This document shows positions 1-8,449 of a stretch of 15,360 bases of DNA, one piece after another. A model generated the notes under the pieces. That model saw only the letters and a program-made list of their open reading frames with translations. It had not been told where the DNA came from and did not search any database. The translations under genes and the position numbers were made by a program. The DNA is from Thalassotalea_E sp964620605 (GTDB lineage: Bacteria > Pseudomonadota > Gammaproteobacteria > Enterobacterales > Alteromonadaceae), in contig CAZUHQ010000088.1 in assembly GCA_964620605.1 (NCBI GenBank), positions 1-15,360 on the forward strand. Direction: 5' to 3'. The first letter of the stretch is position 1, and each line of letters starts with the position of its first letter.

Positions 1-82
1 AAAATGTGAGATTACGAATATGACTTTCGGTTACCTTTTCTAATGAGTCAACGCGTGCGAATACGAGAAACAAGTGCATCGC

Positions 83-463
83 TTAACCAGAAATAACGAC
101 AAAGGCGGTGGCATAGGTTTTTTCATCCGATAGCGAAATATGCCAGCTTTTTCCTTGTAATGCCTGAGCCTTGGCCAAAGCAACATCGGTAAACACTAAT
201 ATCGGCTGACCGCTGGCTAGCGACTGGATTTCGATATGCTGAAACGAAACGCCAGCAGCGATGCCGGTCCCAAGCGCCTTGGCTGCCGCTTCTTTACCCG
301 CCCAACGCTTTGCCAGGTAAGGAATAGGATGTTTCAGCTGCTGATATTGCTCTTGCTCGCTAGGTGTTAACACCCGCAATGCCAATTTCGCCAAAGCAGC
401 TTGTGGCATTTGCTCAAGCCTGGCTATTTCAACAATATCTGTGCCTATGCCAACCACCGACAT
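83..463 (-). CDS. acpS: Holo-[acyl-carrier-protein] synthase (4'-phosphopantetheinyl transferase)
   Basis: This cytoplasmic enzyme moves the 4'-phosphopantetheine arm of coenzyme A onto the conserved serine of apo-ACP, making ACP competent for fatty acid synthesis. At 126 residues it has the usual family length. The N-terminal GIGTDIVEIARLE (residues 5-17) carries the metal-binding Asp9. The second signature, AKRWAGKEAAAKALGTG (51-67), carries Glu58. The C-terminal WHISLSDEKTYATA (107-120) is also typical. It is the last complete gene of the lepA-to-acpS run and starts 6 bases after the pdxJ stop. Its likely Shine-Dalgarno (GAAGG) lies inside the end of pdxJ, so it is probably cotranscribed and translationally linked with it. 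No terminator is visible between its stop and the left edge. Identification is secure from family motifs and gene order. Confidence 0.97.
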   Translation of the reverse strand: MSVVGIGTDIVEIARLEQMPQAALAKLALRVLTPSEQEQYQQLKHPIPYLAKRWAGKEAAAKALGTGIAAGVSFQHIEIQSLASGQPILVFTDVALAKAQALQGKSWHISLSDEKTYATAFVVISG

Positions 464-469
464 GCTAGA

Positions 470-1201
470 CTACCTTCTCGCTTGAAGCATCAGTTGTTTC
501 ATATCACGCACTGCTTTTTCCAAACCATCGATTGCCGCACGCGCAATAATGGCATGGCCGATATTTAACTCGATAATTTCCGGGATTGCAGCAATCGGTT
601 TAACATTAAAATAATGCAGCCCATGACCGGCATTGACTTTTAACCCTTGTTGATGTGCATAGCTGATGCCTTCTTCTAAACGAGCGAGTTCTGCCTGCTG
701 CTTAGCTACAGTTTCTGCATCGGCATAATGCCCGGTATGAATTTCGATATACGGCGCTTTAGTTGCAACTGCCGCATCAATTTGCTGTTTGTCGGCATCG
801 ATAAACAAACTGGTTTCAATGCCAGCCGCCGATAACCTGGCAACCGCCTGAGTGATTTTATCCAGCTGACCTGCAACATCGAGTCCACCTTCGGTAGTGA
901 GTTCTTCGCGCTTCTCAGGCACTAAACAGCAAAACGCAGGCTTGACCTGACAGGCAATATTTAGCATTTCTTCAGTAACTGCCATCTCCAGGTTCATTCG
1001 GGTTTGTATAGTTTCACTCATTACCTGAACATCACGATCTGAAATATGTCTGCGATCTTCTCTTAAATGGATAGTAATACCGTCAGCCCCTGCGTGCTCG
1101 GCAACCGCAGCCGCATGGACAGGATCAGGATAAGTGGTCCCCCGTGCCTGACGCAGGGTAGCAATATGATCTACGTTAACACCTAATAGAATTTCGCTCA
1201 T
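470..1201 (-). CDS. pdxJ: Pyridoxine 5'-phosphate synthase
   Basis: PdxJ condenses 3-amino-2-oxopropyl phosphate (3-amino-1-hydroxyacetone 1-phosphate) with 1-deoxy-D-xylulose 5-phosphate to give pyridoxine 5'-phosphate. This is the ring-closing step of the DXP-dependent vitamin B6 pathway. The protein is a 243-residue TIM barrel of normal family length. It opens with LLGVNVDHIATLRQARGT (5-22). The catalytic residues known in E. coli fall where expected: His45 in IHLREDRRH, Glu72 in LEMAVT, and His193 in NAGHGLHY. The ATG is preceded by a purine-rich GAGAAG ribosome site lying in the 9-base gap after recO. It is followed 6 bases later by acpS, the standard gammaproteobacterial pair. Nothing unusual is seen. 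Confidence 0.98.
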   Translation of the reverse strand: MSEILLGVNVDHIATLRQARGTTYPDPVHAAAVAEHAGADGITIHLREDRRHISDRDVQVMSETIQTRMNLEMAVTEEMLNIACQVKPAFCCLVPEKREELTTEGGLDVAGQLDKITQAVARLSAAGIETSLFIDADKQQIDAAVATKAPYIEIHTGHYADAETVAKQQAELARLEEGISYAHQQGLKVNAGHGLHYFNVKPIAAIPEIIELNIGHAIIARAAIDGLEKAVRDMKQLMLQARR

Positions 1202-1210
1202 AATTCTTCT

Positions 1211-1891
1211 CTAGTTCCGTTTAAATAATTTTCGACTGTTTAGTGGCTTACCAGCCAGTAAAGGCTCAAACACCTGTCGCATTAATAATTTATAGCTTTG
1301 CCTGACCTTGCTGTCCCCAACTTGTTGCTGGGCAATTTGTCTTAAATGGCCCGCGGGTAATTTAATCCCATCGTTCGAAAGTGCAGGCACTAAGCCCTGC
1401 TCTGGCAAATAATGATAATAATCATGATTTTGCTCAAACAGCATCGAATAATCAATGGTTAGCCCTAATTCATCTAGCAAAGCATTTTCAAAATCCCGCA
1501 ATATCGACTCTATTGCCTGCCGCTGACTTAACAGCTCCAGGCTTTGTTGATACTGCTCGTACAGGGCTTCTAGCGGAATATTCTCAGCCAGCAATCGTAC
1601 TTGCAATTCATTAAGATAAAAGCCGCTATATAAATAATCCCCCGTCAGTAAAAAGGACTTCTTGGCATTTTCAATGCGAACTAAGGTTTTTAACGCTCCC
1701 TTTCCCTTTAATACGATTTGTAGTGGAATAAAGGGCTGTAGCAAGGCTTTTTTGCTGGATTTAACTGAAGTGCCGACATAGGCAATTGCCGACACTTTAC
1801 CTAGTGACTGAGTTAAAAACTCAACAATTACCTGATTATCACGGTAAGGACGAGAGTGTAATAAAAAAGCGTTTTGCTCAAGCTCGTTCAT
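1211..1891 (-). CDS. recO: DNA repair protein RecO
   Basis: RecO is the annealing and mediator factor of the RecFOR pathway. With RecR it helps RecA replace SSB on single-stranded gaps. The 226-residue protein is slightly shorter than the E. coli protein. The N-terminal ~80 residues show the OB-fold pattern of the family (FLLHSRPYRDNQVIVEFLT at 9-27, followed by the KALLQPFIPLQIVLKGKG segment). The rest is the helical C-terminal domain, with YLYSGFYLNEL near residue 90. No zinc-binding cysteine cluster is present, as in enterobacterial RecO. It lies between era (34-base gap upstream) and pdxJ (9-base gap downstream), its usual place. Sequence conservation in RecO is low, so gene order contributes to the call. 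Confidence 0.93.
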   Translation of the reverse strand: MNELEQNAFLLHSRPYRDNQVIVEFLTQSLGKVSAIAYVGTSVKSSKKALLQPFIPLQIVLKGKGALKTLVRIENAKKSFLLTGDYLYSGFYLNELQVRLLAENIPLEALYEQYQQSLELLSQRQAIESILRDFENALLDELGLTIDYSMLFEQNHDYYHYLPEQGLVPALSNDGIKLPAGHLRQIAQQQVGDSKVRQSYKLLMRQVFEPLLAGKPLNSRKLFKRN

Positions 1892-1925
1892 CTAGTTATC
1901 TTTAGCACAGCTGAGGCAGATACCA

Positions 1926-2831
1926 CTAGCCCGAGTAATCATCACCATAGCCTAAGCTGCGCAATGCTCTTTCATCATCGGCCCAGCCGGATTTTACTTT
2001 AACCCAACTTTCAAGAAATACCTGCTGACCAAACAACTCCTGCATATCACGCCTGGCTTCCTGACCGATAGTTTTTAGCCGCTCGCCCTTATTGCCGATC
2101 ACCATACGCTTTTGACTGTTACGCTCCACCAGGATCAGGGCATTAATATGTAAAATGCCTTTGTCGTCGACTTTGAACTGTTCAATTTCAACCGTCGTCG
2201 AATAAGGCAGTTCGTCACCGGTAAAGCGCATTAATTTTTCACGGATAATTTCCGACGCCATAAAGCGGCTGGAACGATCGGTAATATAATCTTCAGGAAA
2301 CCAGAAATCTCCTTCTGGCAAGAATTTCAAACACATATCACGAATTTTATCGACATTATCGCCCTTGCTGGCAGAAATCGGCACTATATCGCTAAACTCG
2401 TGCTTTTCACCTAAGGTTTGCAAATGTGGTAGTAACTCTTCCTTGTCCTGGACATTATCGATTTTATTGATCACTAACACGCAAGGCGCGCCACTTTGCT
2501 TGACCTTGTTAAGTACTAATTCGTCATCCGGCGTCCAGTGGGTGCCTTCCACCAAAAACAGTACCATTTCCACTTCGGCAATCGAGCTACTGGCAGCGCG
2601 GTTCATCAGCCGGTTAATCGCGCGTTTTTCTTCGCTGTGTAACCCCGGAGTGTCAACCAGAATCGCCTGATAATGATCTTCGGTTAAAATGCCGAGGATA
2701 CGATGACGGGTGGTTTGCGGCTTACGAGAGGTAATACTGATTTTTTGTCCCAGCAAGCTGTTTAATAAGGTCGACTTGCCAACATTCGGACGACCGACAA
2801 TGGCGATCAAACCACAATGATTCTGACTCAT
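1926..2831 (-). CDS. era: GTPase Era
   Basis: Era is an essential Ras-like GTPase that binds 16S rRNA near its 3' end and assists maturation of the 30S subunit. All nucleotide-binding motifs are visible in the 301-residue protein: G1 GRPNVGKS (13-20), the switch I threonines (PQTTRH, near 40), G3 DTPG (60-63), G4 NKID (122-125) and G5 SASK (153-156). The C-terminal KH RNA-binding domain contains the GxxG loop as VIGNKGE (244-250). Its ATG overlaps the rnc stop codon by 4 bases (ATGA), so translation is probably coupled to RNase III. That pairing is functionally sensible because both act on rRNA precursors. Length and order match the family. Confidence 0.98.
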   Translation of the reverse strand: MSQNHCGLIAIVGRPNVGKSTLLNSLLGQKISITSRKPQTTRHRILGILTEDHYQAILVDTPGLHSEEKRAINRLMNRAASSSIAEVEMVLFLVEGTHWTPDDELVLNKVKQSGAPCVLVINKIDNVQDKEELLPHLQTLGEKHEFSDIVPISASKGDNVDKIRDMCLKFLPEGDFWFPEDYITDRSSRFMASEIIREKLMRFTGDELPYSTTVEIEQFKVDDKGILHINALILVERNSQKRMVIGNKGERLKTIGQEARRDMQELFGQQVFLESWVKVKSGWADDERALRSLGYGDDYSG

Positions 2832-3562
2832 GCTTTGTTACCTGCCTGTTTGCTGCGTTTGGCTTTTTTACTTGCCTGCTCCGCCATAATGATCTCCAGT
2901 ACTTTACTGGCCGCCGCCTGTTCAGCTTTGCGCCTGCTGGAACCTTTAGTGATCACTTCAGTGTTTATCTCACTGGTAGTACATTTAACGGTAAATTCCT
3001 GATTATGCGACTGTCCTGTGGTTGCTATTACTTCGTATAAAGGCAAAGGAATTTTTCGTCCCTGTAGATATTCCTGCAAGCGGGTTTTCGGATCTTTTTG
3101 CTCCTGGCCAGGTTTGATGCTGCTTAAGCGTTCTTCAAACCAGGACAAAATCAGTTTTTTACAGTTTTCAATATTCGAGTCTAAAAAGATTGCCCCGATA
3201 ATCGCTTCCACCGCATCTTCTAATATTGAATCACGACGATGACCGCCACTTTTCAGCTCGCCCGGCCCCAAGATTAGATATTCACCTAAACCGAAATTTC
3301 TCGCAATTTTCGCCAGAGTGACTCCTTTAACCAGACTCGAACGCATCCGGGTCAGATCCCCTTCATTTTCACGGGGAAATTTTTCAAATAAGGCCTCTGC
3401 AATAACGAAGCCCAAAATGGAGTCGCCGAGAAATTCCAACCTTTCGTTATGAGCCCCTTTAGCACTACGATGAGTGAGTGCCTGCAACAATAGTTCAGGT
3501 TGTTTAAACTGATAACCTAACTTATTTGACAGCTGTTTTAACGCTAATGCATTATTTTTCAT
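2828..3562 (-). CDS. rnc: Ribonuclease III
   Basis: RNase III is a double-strand-specific endoribonuclease that processes the rRNA precursor and many mRNAs and antisense duplexes. The catalytic RNase III domain spans about residues 1-150. It carries the signature NERLEFLGDS (39-48), with metal ligands Glu43 and Asp47, and the second acidic cluster LEDAVEAIIGA (114-124), with Asp116 and Glu120. The double-stranded RNA-binding domain covers about 157-227, with the typical GSSRRKAEQAAA helix start (207-218). The 244-residue product is longer than the ~226-residue E. coli enzyme because of a basic C-terminal tail rich in lysine (about 231-244). It starts one base after the lepB stop and overlaps era by 4 bases. 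E. coli Rnc autoregulates by cleaving its own leader, but I see no equivalent leader because lepB is directly upstream. Confidence 0.97.
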   Translation of the reverse strand: MKNNALALKQLSNKLGYQFKQPELLLQALTHRSAKGAHNERLEFLGDSILGFVIAEALFEKFPRENEGDLTRMRSSLVKGVTLAKIARNFGLGEYLILGPGELKSGGHRRDSILEDAVEAIIGAIFLDSNIENCKKLILSWFEERLSSIKPGQEQKDPKTRLQEYLQGRKIPLPLYEVIATTGQSHNQEFTVKCTTSEINTEVITKGSSRRKAEQAAASKVLEIIMAEQASKKAKRSKQAGNKA

Positions 3563-3563
3563 T

Positions 3564-4484
3564 TTAATTAATGCTGCCTATACGGCTAAAACGCACACCC
3601 GTTGGGATCCAATGAGGCAAGATACTGCTGTCATCGCGATCAAAATCAAAACTCATCCAGATAAATACCGCTTCACCAACCAGGTTTTCTTCCGGAACAA
3701 AGCCCCAGAAACGGCCATCAAGGCTGTTATCACGGTTATCGCCCATGACAAAGTAATGCCCCTGTGGTACGACAAATTCATCGCGCTGGGTGCCTGCTTG
3801 CTTAAAATAATGCGGAGTACGCGGCAAAATTTGGTTATTGACTAAAATATCGTGAGTTTTATTTGGCATTGCCGATGTGTAACGGGTCAATTCAGTATCA
3901 CCGTCACTATAATCACCATTGCTGACAAAGGTTTGTTCAACTTGCTTAAACTCGCTGCAATCGCTGTTAGTTTCTGTGCAGGCAGGCTTAATATAAAGTG
4001 ACTTGTTGCGATAGATAATACGATCCCCCGGCAAACCGATAACACGTTTGATATAATCGATTTTCGTGTCTAACGGATATTTAAATACCACGACATCGCC
4101 ACGCTCAGGCTCACCAATTTCGACAAACTTGTTGCGCACTACAGGATCACGCAACCCATAATTAAATTTATTGACCAGAATAAAATCACCATCAAGTAAA
4201 GTCGGCATCATAGAGCCAGATGGTATTTGAAACGGTTCCCATAAAAATGATCGCAATACTAAAACAAAAGCGATCACCGGAAAAATTTGTACAGAGGTAT
4301 CAACCAAACCTGAAGGTTCAACGATTTTCGCCTGAGCTTCCTCTGACAAAGGTTGCTGACATTGTGCCTGGGCGTCCGCCAACTTTAACCGGCGCTGCGG
4401 CGCTAAATAAAATTTATCCGCTAGCCAGACAATACCGGTCGCTAAGGTTAATACCACTAAAAATATTGAAAAATAAACAGCCAT
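3564..4484 (-). CDS. lepB: Signal peptidase I
   Basis: LepB is the inner-membrane serine protease that removes signal peptides from exported preproteins on the periplasmic face. The 306-residue protein has an N-terminal membrane segment (about 4-22), a charged cytoplasmic loop and a second hydrophobic segment (about 65-81). The catalytic domain follows. The nucleophile Ser91 sits in IPSGSMMPTL (87-96), and the general base Lys146 in YIKRVIGLPGD (144-154). The late conserved box MGDNRDNSLDGRFWG (247-261) is intact. Its ATG has an AGGGA ribosome site about 4 bases upstream, in the 10-base gap after lepA. The lepA-lepB-rnc order is the standard one. No defects are seen. Confidence 0.98.
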   Translation of the reverse strand: MAVYFSIFLVVLTLATGIVWLADKFYLAPQRRLKLADAQAQCQQPLSEEAQAKIVEPSGLVDTSVQIFPVIAFVLVLRSFLWEPFQIPSGSMMPTLLDGDFILVNKFNYGLRDPVVRNKFVEIGEPERGDVVVFKYPLDTKIDYIKRVIGLPGDRIIYRNKSLYIKPACTETNSDCSEFKQVEQTFVSNGDYSDGDTELTRYTSAMPNKTHDILVNNQILPRTPHYFKQAGTQRDEFVVPQGHYFVMGDNRDNSLDGRFWGFVPEENLVGEAVFIWMSFDFDRDDSSILPHWIPTGVRFSRIGSIN

Positions 4485-4494
4485 GACGTCCCTA

Positions 4495-6285
4495 TTAGTT
4501 TTCGAGTTTCAGTACGGCTAAAAACGCTTCCTGTGGTACTTCAACATTACCCACCTGCTTCATGCGCTTTTTACCTTCTTTTTGTTTCTGCAACAGTTTC
4601 TTCTTACGAGAAACATCACCACCATAACATTTTGCCGTTACGTTTTTACGTAATTGCTTCACTGTAGTACGGGCAATCACGTTATTACCGATCGCCGCCT
4701 GAATCGCAATATCAAACATTTGACGATGAATCAGCTCTTTGAGTTTTTCCACCAGCATACGACCACGAGCAACCGAGTTACTTCTGTGGGTGATCATCGC
4801 CAGCGCATCAACGCGATCGCCGTTGATCATCACATCTACCCGCACCATATCCGCCGCTTCAAAACGAACAAAATGATAATCGAGCGAGGCATAGCCACGG
4901 CTGGTCGACTTTAACTTATCAAAAAAGTCCATCACCACTTCTGCCATCGGCAATTCATAAGTAACCGCAACCTGGTTGCCGTGATAGATAATATCTTTTT
5001 GCACGCCGCGCTTTTCAATACACAAGGTAATGACATTACCTAAGTGCTCCTGCGGCACCAGGATATTTGCCTGTACGATCGGCTCACGAATTTCATCAAT
5101 ATTGTTAACTGCCGGTAAATCACTTGGGTTATCAATTGATAAAATATCACCATTAGTACAGGCAATTTCATAATTTACCGTTGGTGCTGTCGTTACCAGA
5201 TCGAGATCATATTCCCGCGCCAAACGTTCCTGAATGATTTCCATATGCAACATGCCAAGAAAACCGATGCGAAAACCAAAACCAAGCGCCGATGAGTTCT
5301 CCGGTTCAAAAAACAAGGAGGCATCGTTAAGACTTAATTTATTTAGGGCATCGCGGAAACTTTCATAGTCGTCTGAACTGATCGGGAAAATACCGGCATA
5401 GACTTGTGGTTGAACCTTTTTAAAACCAGGTAGTGGTGCTTGTGCTTCTTTTTTCGAAATGGTAATGGTATCACCGACAGGTGCGCCGTGAATTTCCTTA
5501 ATACCAGCGATAATAAAGCCTACCTCACCGGTTTTTAATACCCCGGTTTCTACCTGCTTCGGAGTAAAAATACCCACTTTATCGATAATATGAGTCTGGC
5601 CGGTCGACATTACCAACATTTTGTCGCCCTTTTTCACTTCACCATTCATCACCCGAACCAGTGACACTACCCCTTGATAATTATCAAACCAAGAATCAAT
5701 AATCAGCGCCTGTAAATTAGCATCAGGATCGCCTTGTGGTGCAGGGATATTTTCAACAATAGTATCTAAAACATCTTCAATACCCAGACCAGTTTTGGCA
5801 GAGCAACTCACCGCAGCAGTGGCATCAATACCGATTATGTCTTCAATTTCTTCACAAACCCGATCCGGATCAGCTTGCGGTAAATCAATCTTGTTTAAAA
5901 TCGGCAATACTTCGAGATCCATTTCTATCGCGGTATAACAGTTCGCCACGGTTTGCGCTTCTACCCCTTGACCAGCATCCACTACCAATAATGCCCCTTC
6001 ACAGGACGCTAATGAGCGAGAAACTTCATAAGAAAAATCGACATGTCCAGGTGTGTCGATAAAGTTTAACTGATAGACTTCACCATCTTTTGCCTTATAG
6101 TCCAACGTAACACTTTGCGCTTTAATGGTAATACCGCGTTCACGCTCAAGTTCCATAGAATCAAGAACTTGCGCAGCCATTTCTCGCTCTTGTAAGCCAC
6201 CGCAATGCTGGATCAAACGATCAGAAAGTGTTGATTTACCATGGTCGATATGGGCAATAATGGAAAAATTTCGGATATGCTTCAT
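4495..6285 (-). CDS. lepA: Translation elongation factor 4 (LepA/EF4)
   Basis: LepA is a ribosome-associated translational GTPase related to EF-G. It affects initiation and 30S biogenesis and has been proposed to back-translocate stalled ribosomes. The 596-residue length is normal. G-domain motifs are clear: AHIDHGKS (11-18), RGITIK (50-55), DTPGHVDF (77-84) and NKIDL (131-135). The LepA-specific C-terminal domain is recognisable by NVTAKCYGGDVSRKKKLLQK, with EVPQEAFLAVLKL near the end. A 100-base gap separates it from rseC. It can therefore be read from the rpoE operon or from its own promoter, but no strong promoter stands out in that gap. It heads the lepA-to-acpS run. Confidence 0.98.
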   Translation of the reverse strand: MKHIRNFSIIAHIDHGKSTLSDRLIQHCGGLQEREMAAQVLDSMELERERGITIKAQSVTLDYKAKDGEVYQLNFIDTPGHVDFSYEVSRSLASCEGALLVVDAGQGVEAQTVANCYTAIEMDLEVLPILNKIDLPQADPDRVCEEIEDIIGIDATAAVSCSAKTGLGIEDVLDTIVENIPAPQGDPDANLQALIIDSWFDNYQGVVSLVRVMNGEVKKGDKMLVMSTGQTHIIDKVGIFTPKQVETGVLKTGEVGFIIAGIKEIHGAPVGDTITISKKEAQAPLPGFKKVQPQVYAGIFPISSDDYESFRDALNKLSLNDASLFFEPENSSALGFGFRIGFLGMLHMEIIQERLAREYDLDLVTTAPTVNYEIACTNGDILSIDNPSDLPAVNNIDEIREPIVQANILVPQEHLGNVITLCIEKRGVQKDIIYHGNQVAVTYELPMAEVVMDFFDKLKSTSRGYASLDYHFVRFEAADMVRVDVMINGDRVDALAMITHRSNSVARGRMLVEKLKELIHRQMFDIAIQAAIGNNVIARTTVKQLRKNVTAKCYGGDVSRKKKLLQKQKEGKKRMKQVGNVEVPQEAFLAVLKLEN

Positions 6286-6385
6286 AGATAGAAATTCAGT
6301 TAAAGGTGTTGTTAAATCAATAATGGCGTGATTTTAGCGAATTTAGCGCCCTGGGGCTATCTTTTGTTGGTGATCCGTAGAGGAT

Positions 6386-6850
6386 TTATCTTGCGAGCTG
6401 CTTTGTTGGCAAAATTTTCACTAAAGTTGGTGCCCACAGTGATGTCTTAGATGATGCCTGCTGCCTGCGACGAGCAAGGTAAAAACCGAGATAGCCACCA
6501 AAAACACTCAATAACACCGCCAATAACTCATGAGGAAAAACAGCGCGCTCGACTAACCATTGGCCGAATGCGGCAAAAGCGATCAAGCCGATTAACGGCC
6601 AAAAATAGACTTGCCAGGCCGCTGATAATAATAACTTTTCCGATAAACCTATGATCACCTGATCACCTGGTGATAACAATTGATCCGTTTCAAGCTGATA
6701 ACGCACTGTTTTTTGCGGGAATGCCTTGGCGATTTGACCGCTGCCACAGCTGTCCACTTGCTGGCAACCGCTACAACTGGATTTTACCACACTCTCAACA
6801 ATCACCAGTCCAGATTCAACGGAAATCACTTTTGCCTGTTCTTCAATCAC
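6386..6850 (-). CDS. rseC: SoxR-reducing / sigma-E modulator protein RseC
   Basis: This is a RseC/MucC-family inner-membrane protein of 154 residues. In E. coli RseC is a weak positive modulator of sigma-E and is also linked to reduction of SoxR. The N-terminal soluble part holds a cysteine cluster, C26-x2-C29-x5-C35 (SSCSGCQQVDSCGSGQIA, about 24-41), which suggests a metal or Fe-S site. Two membrane segments follow (about 78-100 and 108-127), ending in RRRQ on the cytoplasmic side. The start codon is GTG, overlapping the rseB stop as GTGA, so it is probably translated by coupling. It is the last gene of the rpoE operon, 100 bases before lepA. Its exact function is less settled than that of RseA or RseB. 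Confidence 0.93.
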   Translation of the reverse strand: MIEEQAKVISVESGLVIVESVVKSSCSGCQQVDSCGSGQIAKAFPQKTVRYQLETDQLLSPGDQVIIGLSEKLLLSAAWQVYFWPLIGLIAFAAFGQWLVERAVFPHELLAVLLSVFGGYLGFYLARRRQQASSKTSLWAPTLVKILPTKQLAR

Positions 6851-7833
6851 GGCACAGCCCTAGTCTTTAAGGTAACAGAATCGGCAATCTGTTTTGCGGT
6901 TTGTGAAGGTATTTTACCAACAACGCTGACTTCCAGGCCATTAACTACCTGATTAAGCGCTAAGGTTGCACCATCTAGCACATAGTCTGCAGATCTTTGC
7001 TGCTCACTGCTGGTAGTGACATATACGGAAACATCTACCAGACCATCACCAAATAGTGCAAATTCCACTGGCTGTTTAGTTGAAACAATACGGTGACGAT
7101 TGGCATTGAGCTTTTTAAATCCCTGAGGCAACCAGTTAACCTGCCATGAAAGATTCTGGTTTTGATAACCTTCTGGAATATCCACCACTTTCGGTAATTC
7201 AGTGCTTGCCAGTTGCAATAAACTTTCCGCAGGCCGCTCGGTAATATCCAGGTGGGTAAACTGAATTTGTTCCAACTGTTTGCCCTGTTTAGTAACGATC
7301 GCTAATTTTAACAAAAAACCGGTTTTTTGATCCAGCCACAGCCAATGACCGTATTTAGTTTGATCTTTTGGCACAATGCGCACTATTTGAGCGCTACGGC
7401 CTAAGACCCGGCTTTTGCCCACAGAAACAAAATCATAGCTTTCTGTTAATGCCTGAATATCACCGCTTAAAATACTGGGGATCGGACTGCTGACTAAGGT
7501 CGAATAAATAGAGTATGGTGGCAATTCCGGCTCGATATAACTGACAATATTGTCTTTTCGCAGAATATCTCTTCTTGGACCATTGAGCAGGGATAATATT
7601 TCCAGCTCAATCTTATCTTCTTTAAGGCCATGAAACCAATGGTAAGGATCTGCATGATTGTTTTTAACAACGACAAATGACGTACTAAAATTTAATGACT
7701 GTAATGATTGTGAAAGACGGGCTAGCCATACATCGGCAGTTTCAGGAGAATCAGATTCGGCAATATCTACTTCAATTGCCAATGCCGGTAAGTTAATACT
7801 TACCAGCAGCAATAACCAGGTAATTAATTTCAT
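6847..7833 (-). CDS. rseB: Sigma-E factor regulatory protein RseB (periplasmic)
   Basis: RseB (MucB) binds the periplasmic part of the anti-sigma factor RseA and shields it from DegS. Off-pathway lipopolysaccharide is thought to release it. The 328-residue preprotein has a clear Sec signal peptide: basic start, hydrophobic LLLLVSINLP, and a likely signal peptidase I site after Ala19 (ALA|IE). The mature part should hold the large LolA-like N-terminal domain (about 25-200), with the family-typical HWFHG-type region, here YHWFHGLKEDKIE. A smaller C-terminal domain covers about 220-328, beginning near LSWQVNWLPQGFK. The ATG overlaps the rseA stop by 4 bases (ATGA). Its stop overlaps the GTG of rseC in the same way. 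Confidence 0.96.
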   Translation of the reverse strand: MKLITWLLLLVSINLPALAIEVDIAESDSPETADVWLARLSQSLQSLNFSTSFVVVKNNHADPYHWFHGLKEDKIELEILSLLNGPRRDILRKDNIVSYIEPELPPYSIYSTLVSSPIPSILSGDIQALTESYDFVSVGKSRVLGRSAQIVRIVPKDQTKYGHWLWLDQKTGFLLKLAIVTKQGKQLEQIQFTHLDITERPAESLLQLASTELPKVVDIPEGYQNQNLSWQVNWLPQGFKKLNANRHRIVSTKQPVEFALFGDGLVDVSVYVTTSSEQQRSADYVLDGATLALNQVVNGLEVSVVGKIPSQTAKQIADSVTLKTRAVP

Positions 7834-8426
7834 TTAGAAGAATTATTGTCCTTTTGTTCACTTTCTTGTTGCTTCTGCTCAGGGCTTAAAGAGACAAATT
7901 TAATCTGTTGTTTATGATCTTGTAATAATGCCTGAAAACGTCTTTGCTGCTCGACTATCGCCTGTTTTTGCGCGGCTCTGTCATTCGTTTGGTAATTTAA
8001 ACTTACCGGCTGGGCAAAACCACCTAAAGGATTGGTTTGCACTACCGGGTTAGGCACGATAGTTTCATCCTGAGCAACATTTTGCTGCACGCCAATCACC
8101 ATTAAACCGGCAGCAGATGCCGCGATCGCAACCTGGCCGAAGGGTTTAGCAAACTGAATAACTTTAGCCTTAACAACCTCCGAAACGCTAGGTTTGACAA
8201 CAGGTGCAAGTATTGTCGGTTCTTCCGCTATTGCATTGGCAATGCTGGCAGCTAAATCCAAATCAAGCGTCTCAGGAATTTCATCTCGCATGGTATCACC
8301 AATGAGATGATATCTTTGCCAAGTTTCCGACATATGATTATCTTTGATTAATTCATCAAAGACTTCATCGTTACTTTGATAATTATCAACTAACGATGAC
8401 ACTGTCTCAAACTTACTTTCACTCAT
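7830..8426 (-). CDS. rseA: Anti-sigma-E factor RseA
   Basis: RseA is a single-pass inner-membrane anti-sigma factor. Its cytoplasmic N-terminal domain holds sigma-E inactive until DegS, RseP and ClpXP degrade it under envelope stress. The 198-residue protein has the N-terminal anti-sigma domain (about 1-70), including ETWQRYHLIGDTMRDE (34-49), the most conserved stretch of the family. A linker follows, then one membrane segment around 96-113 (GQVAIAASAAGLMVIGV). The periplasmic tail ends in a glutamine- and glutamate-rich stretch (about 182-198). The tail offers the DegS site in principle, but the exact cleavage bond cannot be read from sequence. It starts 23 bases after rpoE and overlaps rseB by 4 bases, which suits fixed stoichiometry with its partners. 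Confidence 0.96.
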   Translation of the reverse strand: MSESKFETVSSLVDNYQSNDEVFDELIKDNHMSETWQRYHLIGDTMRDEIPETLDLDLAASIANAIAEEPTILAPVVKPSVSEVVKAKVIQFAKPFGQVAIAASAAGLMVIGVQQNVAQDETIVPNPVVQTNPLGGFAQPVSLNYQTNDRAAQKQAIVEQQRRFQALLQDHKQQIKFVSLSPEQKQQESEQKDNNSSK

Positions 8427-8449
8427 AAATACACCTTAAAAACCATAAA

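Noticed and set aside
1..79. A minus-strand frame open from an ATG at 79 to the left edge, possibly the gene after acpS.
   Set aside because: Only 26 codons are visible. There is no ribosome site before the ATG and the sequence matches no family I recognise. A plus-strand gene could equally end here, so I make no call.
4654..4914. Plus-strand open frames inside lepA, and similar open frames antisense to other minus-strand genes.
   Set aside because: They mirror strongly conserved coding sequence, lack ribosome sites and show no recognisable domains.
6286..6385. Possible promoter for lepA in the 100-base gap after rseC (TAAAAT near 6331-6336).
   Set aside because: The matching -35 position (TAGCCC) is poor and no other pair is better. 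Read-through from the rpoE operon is as likely. No terminator hairpin is evident in the gap either.
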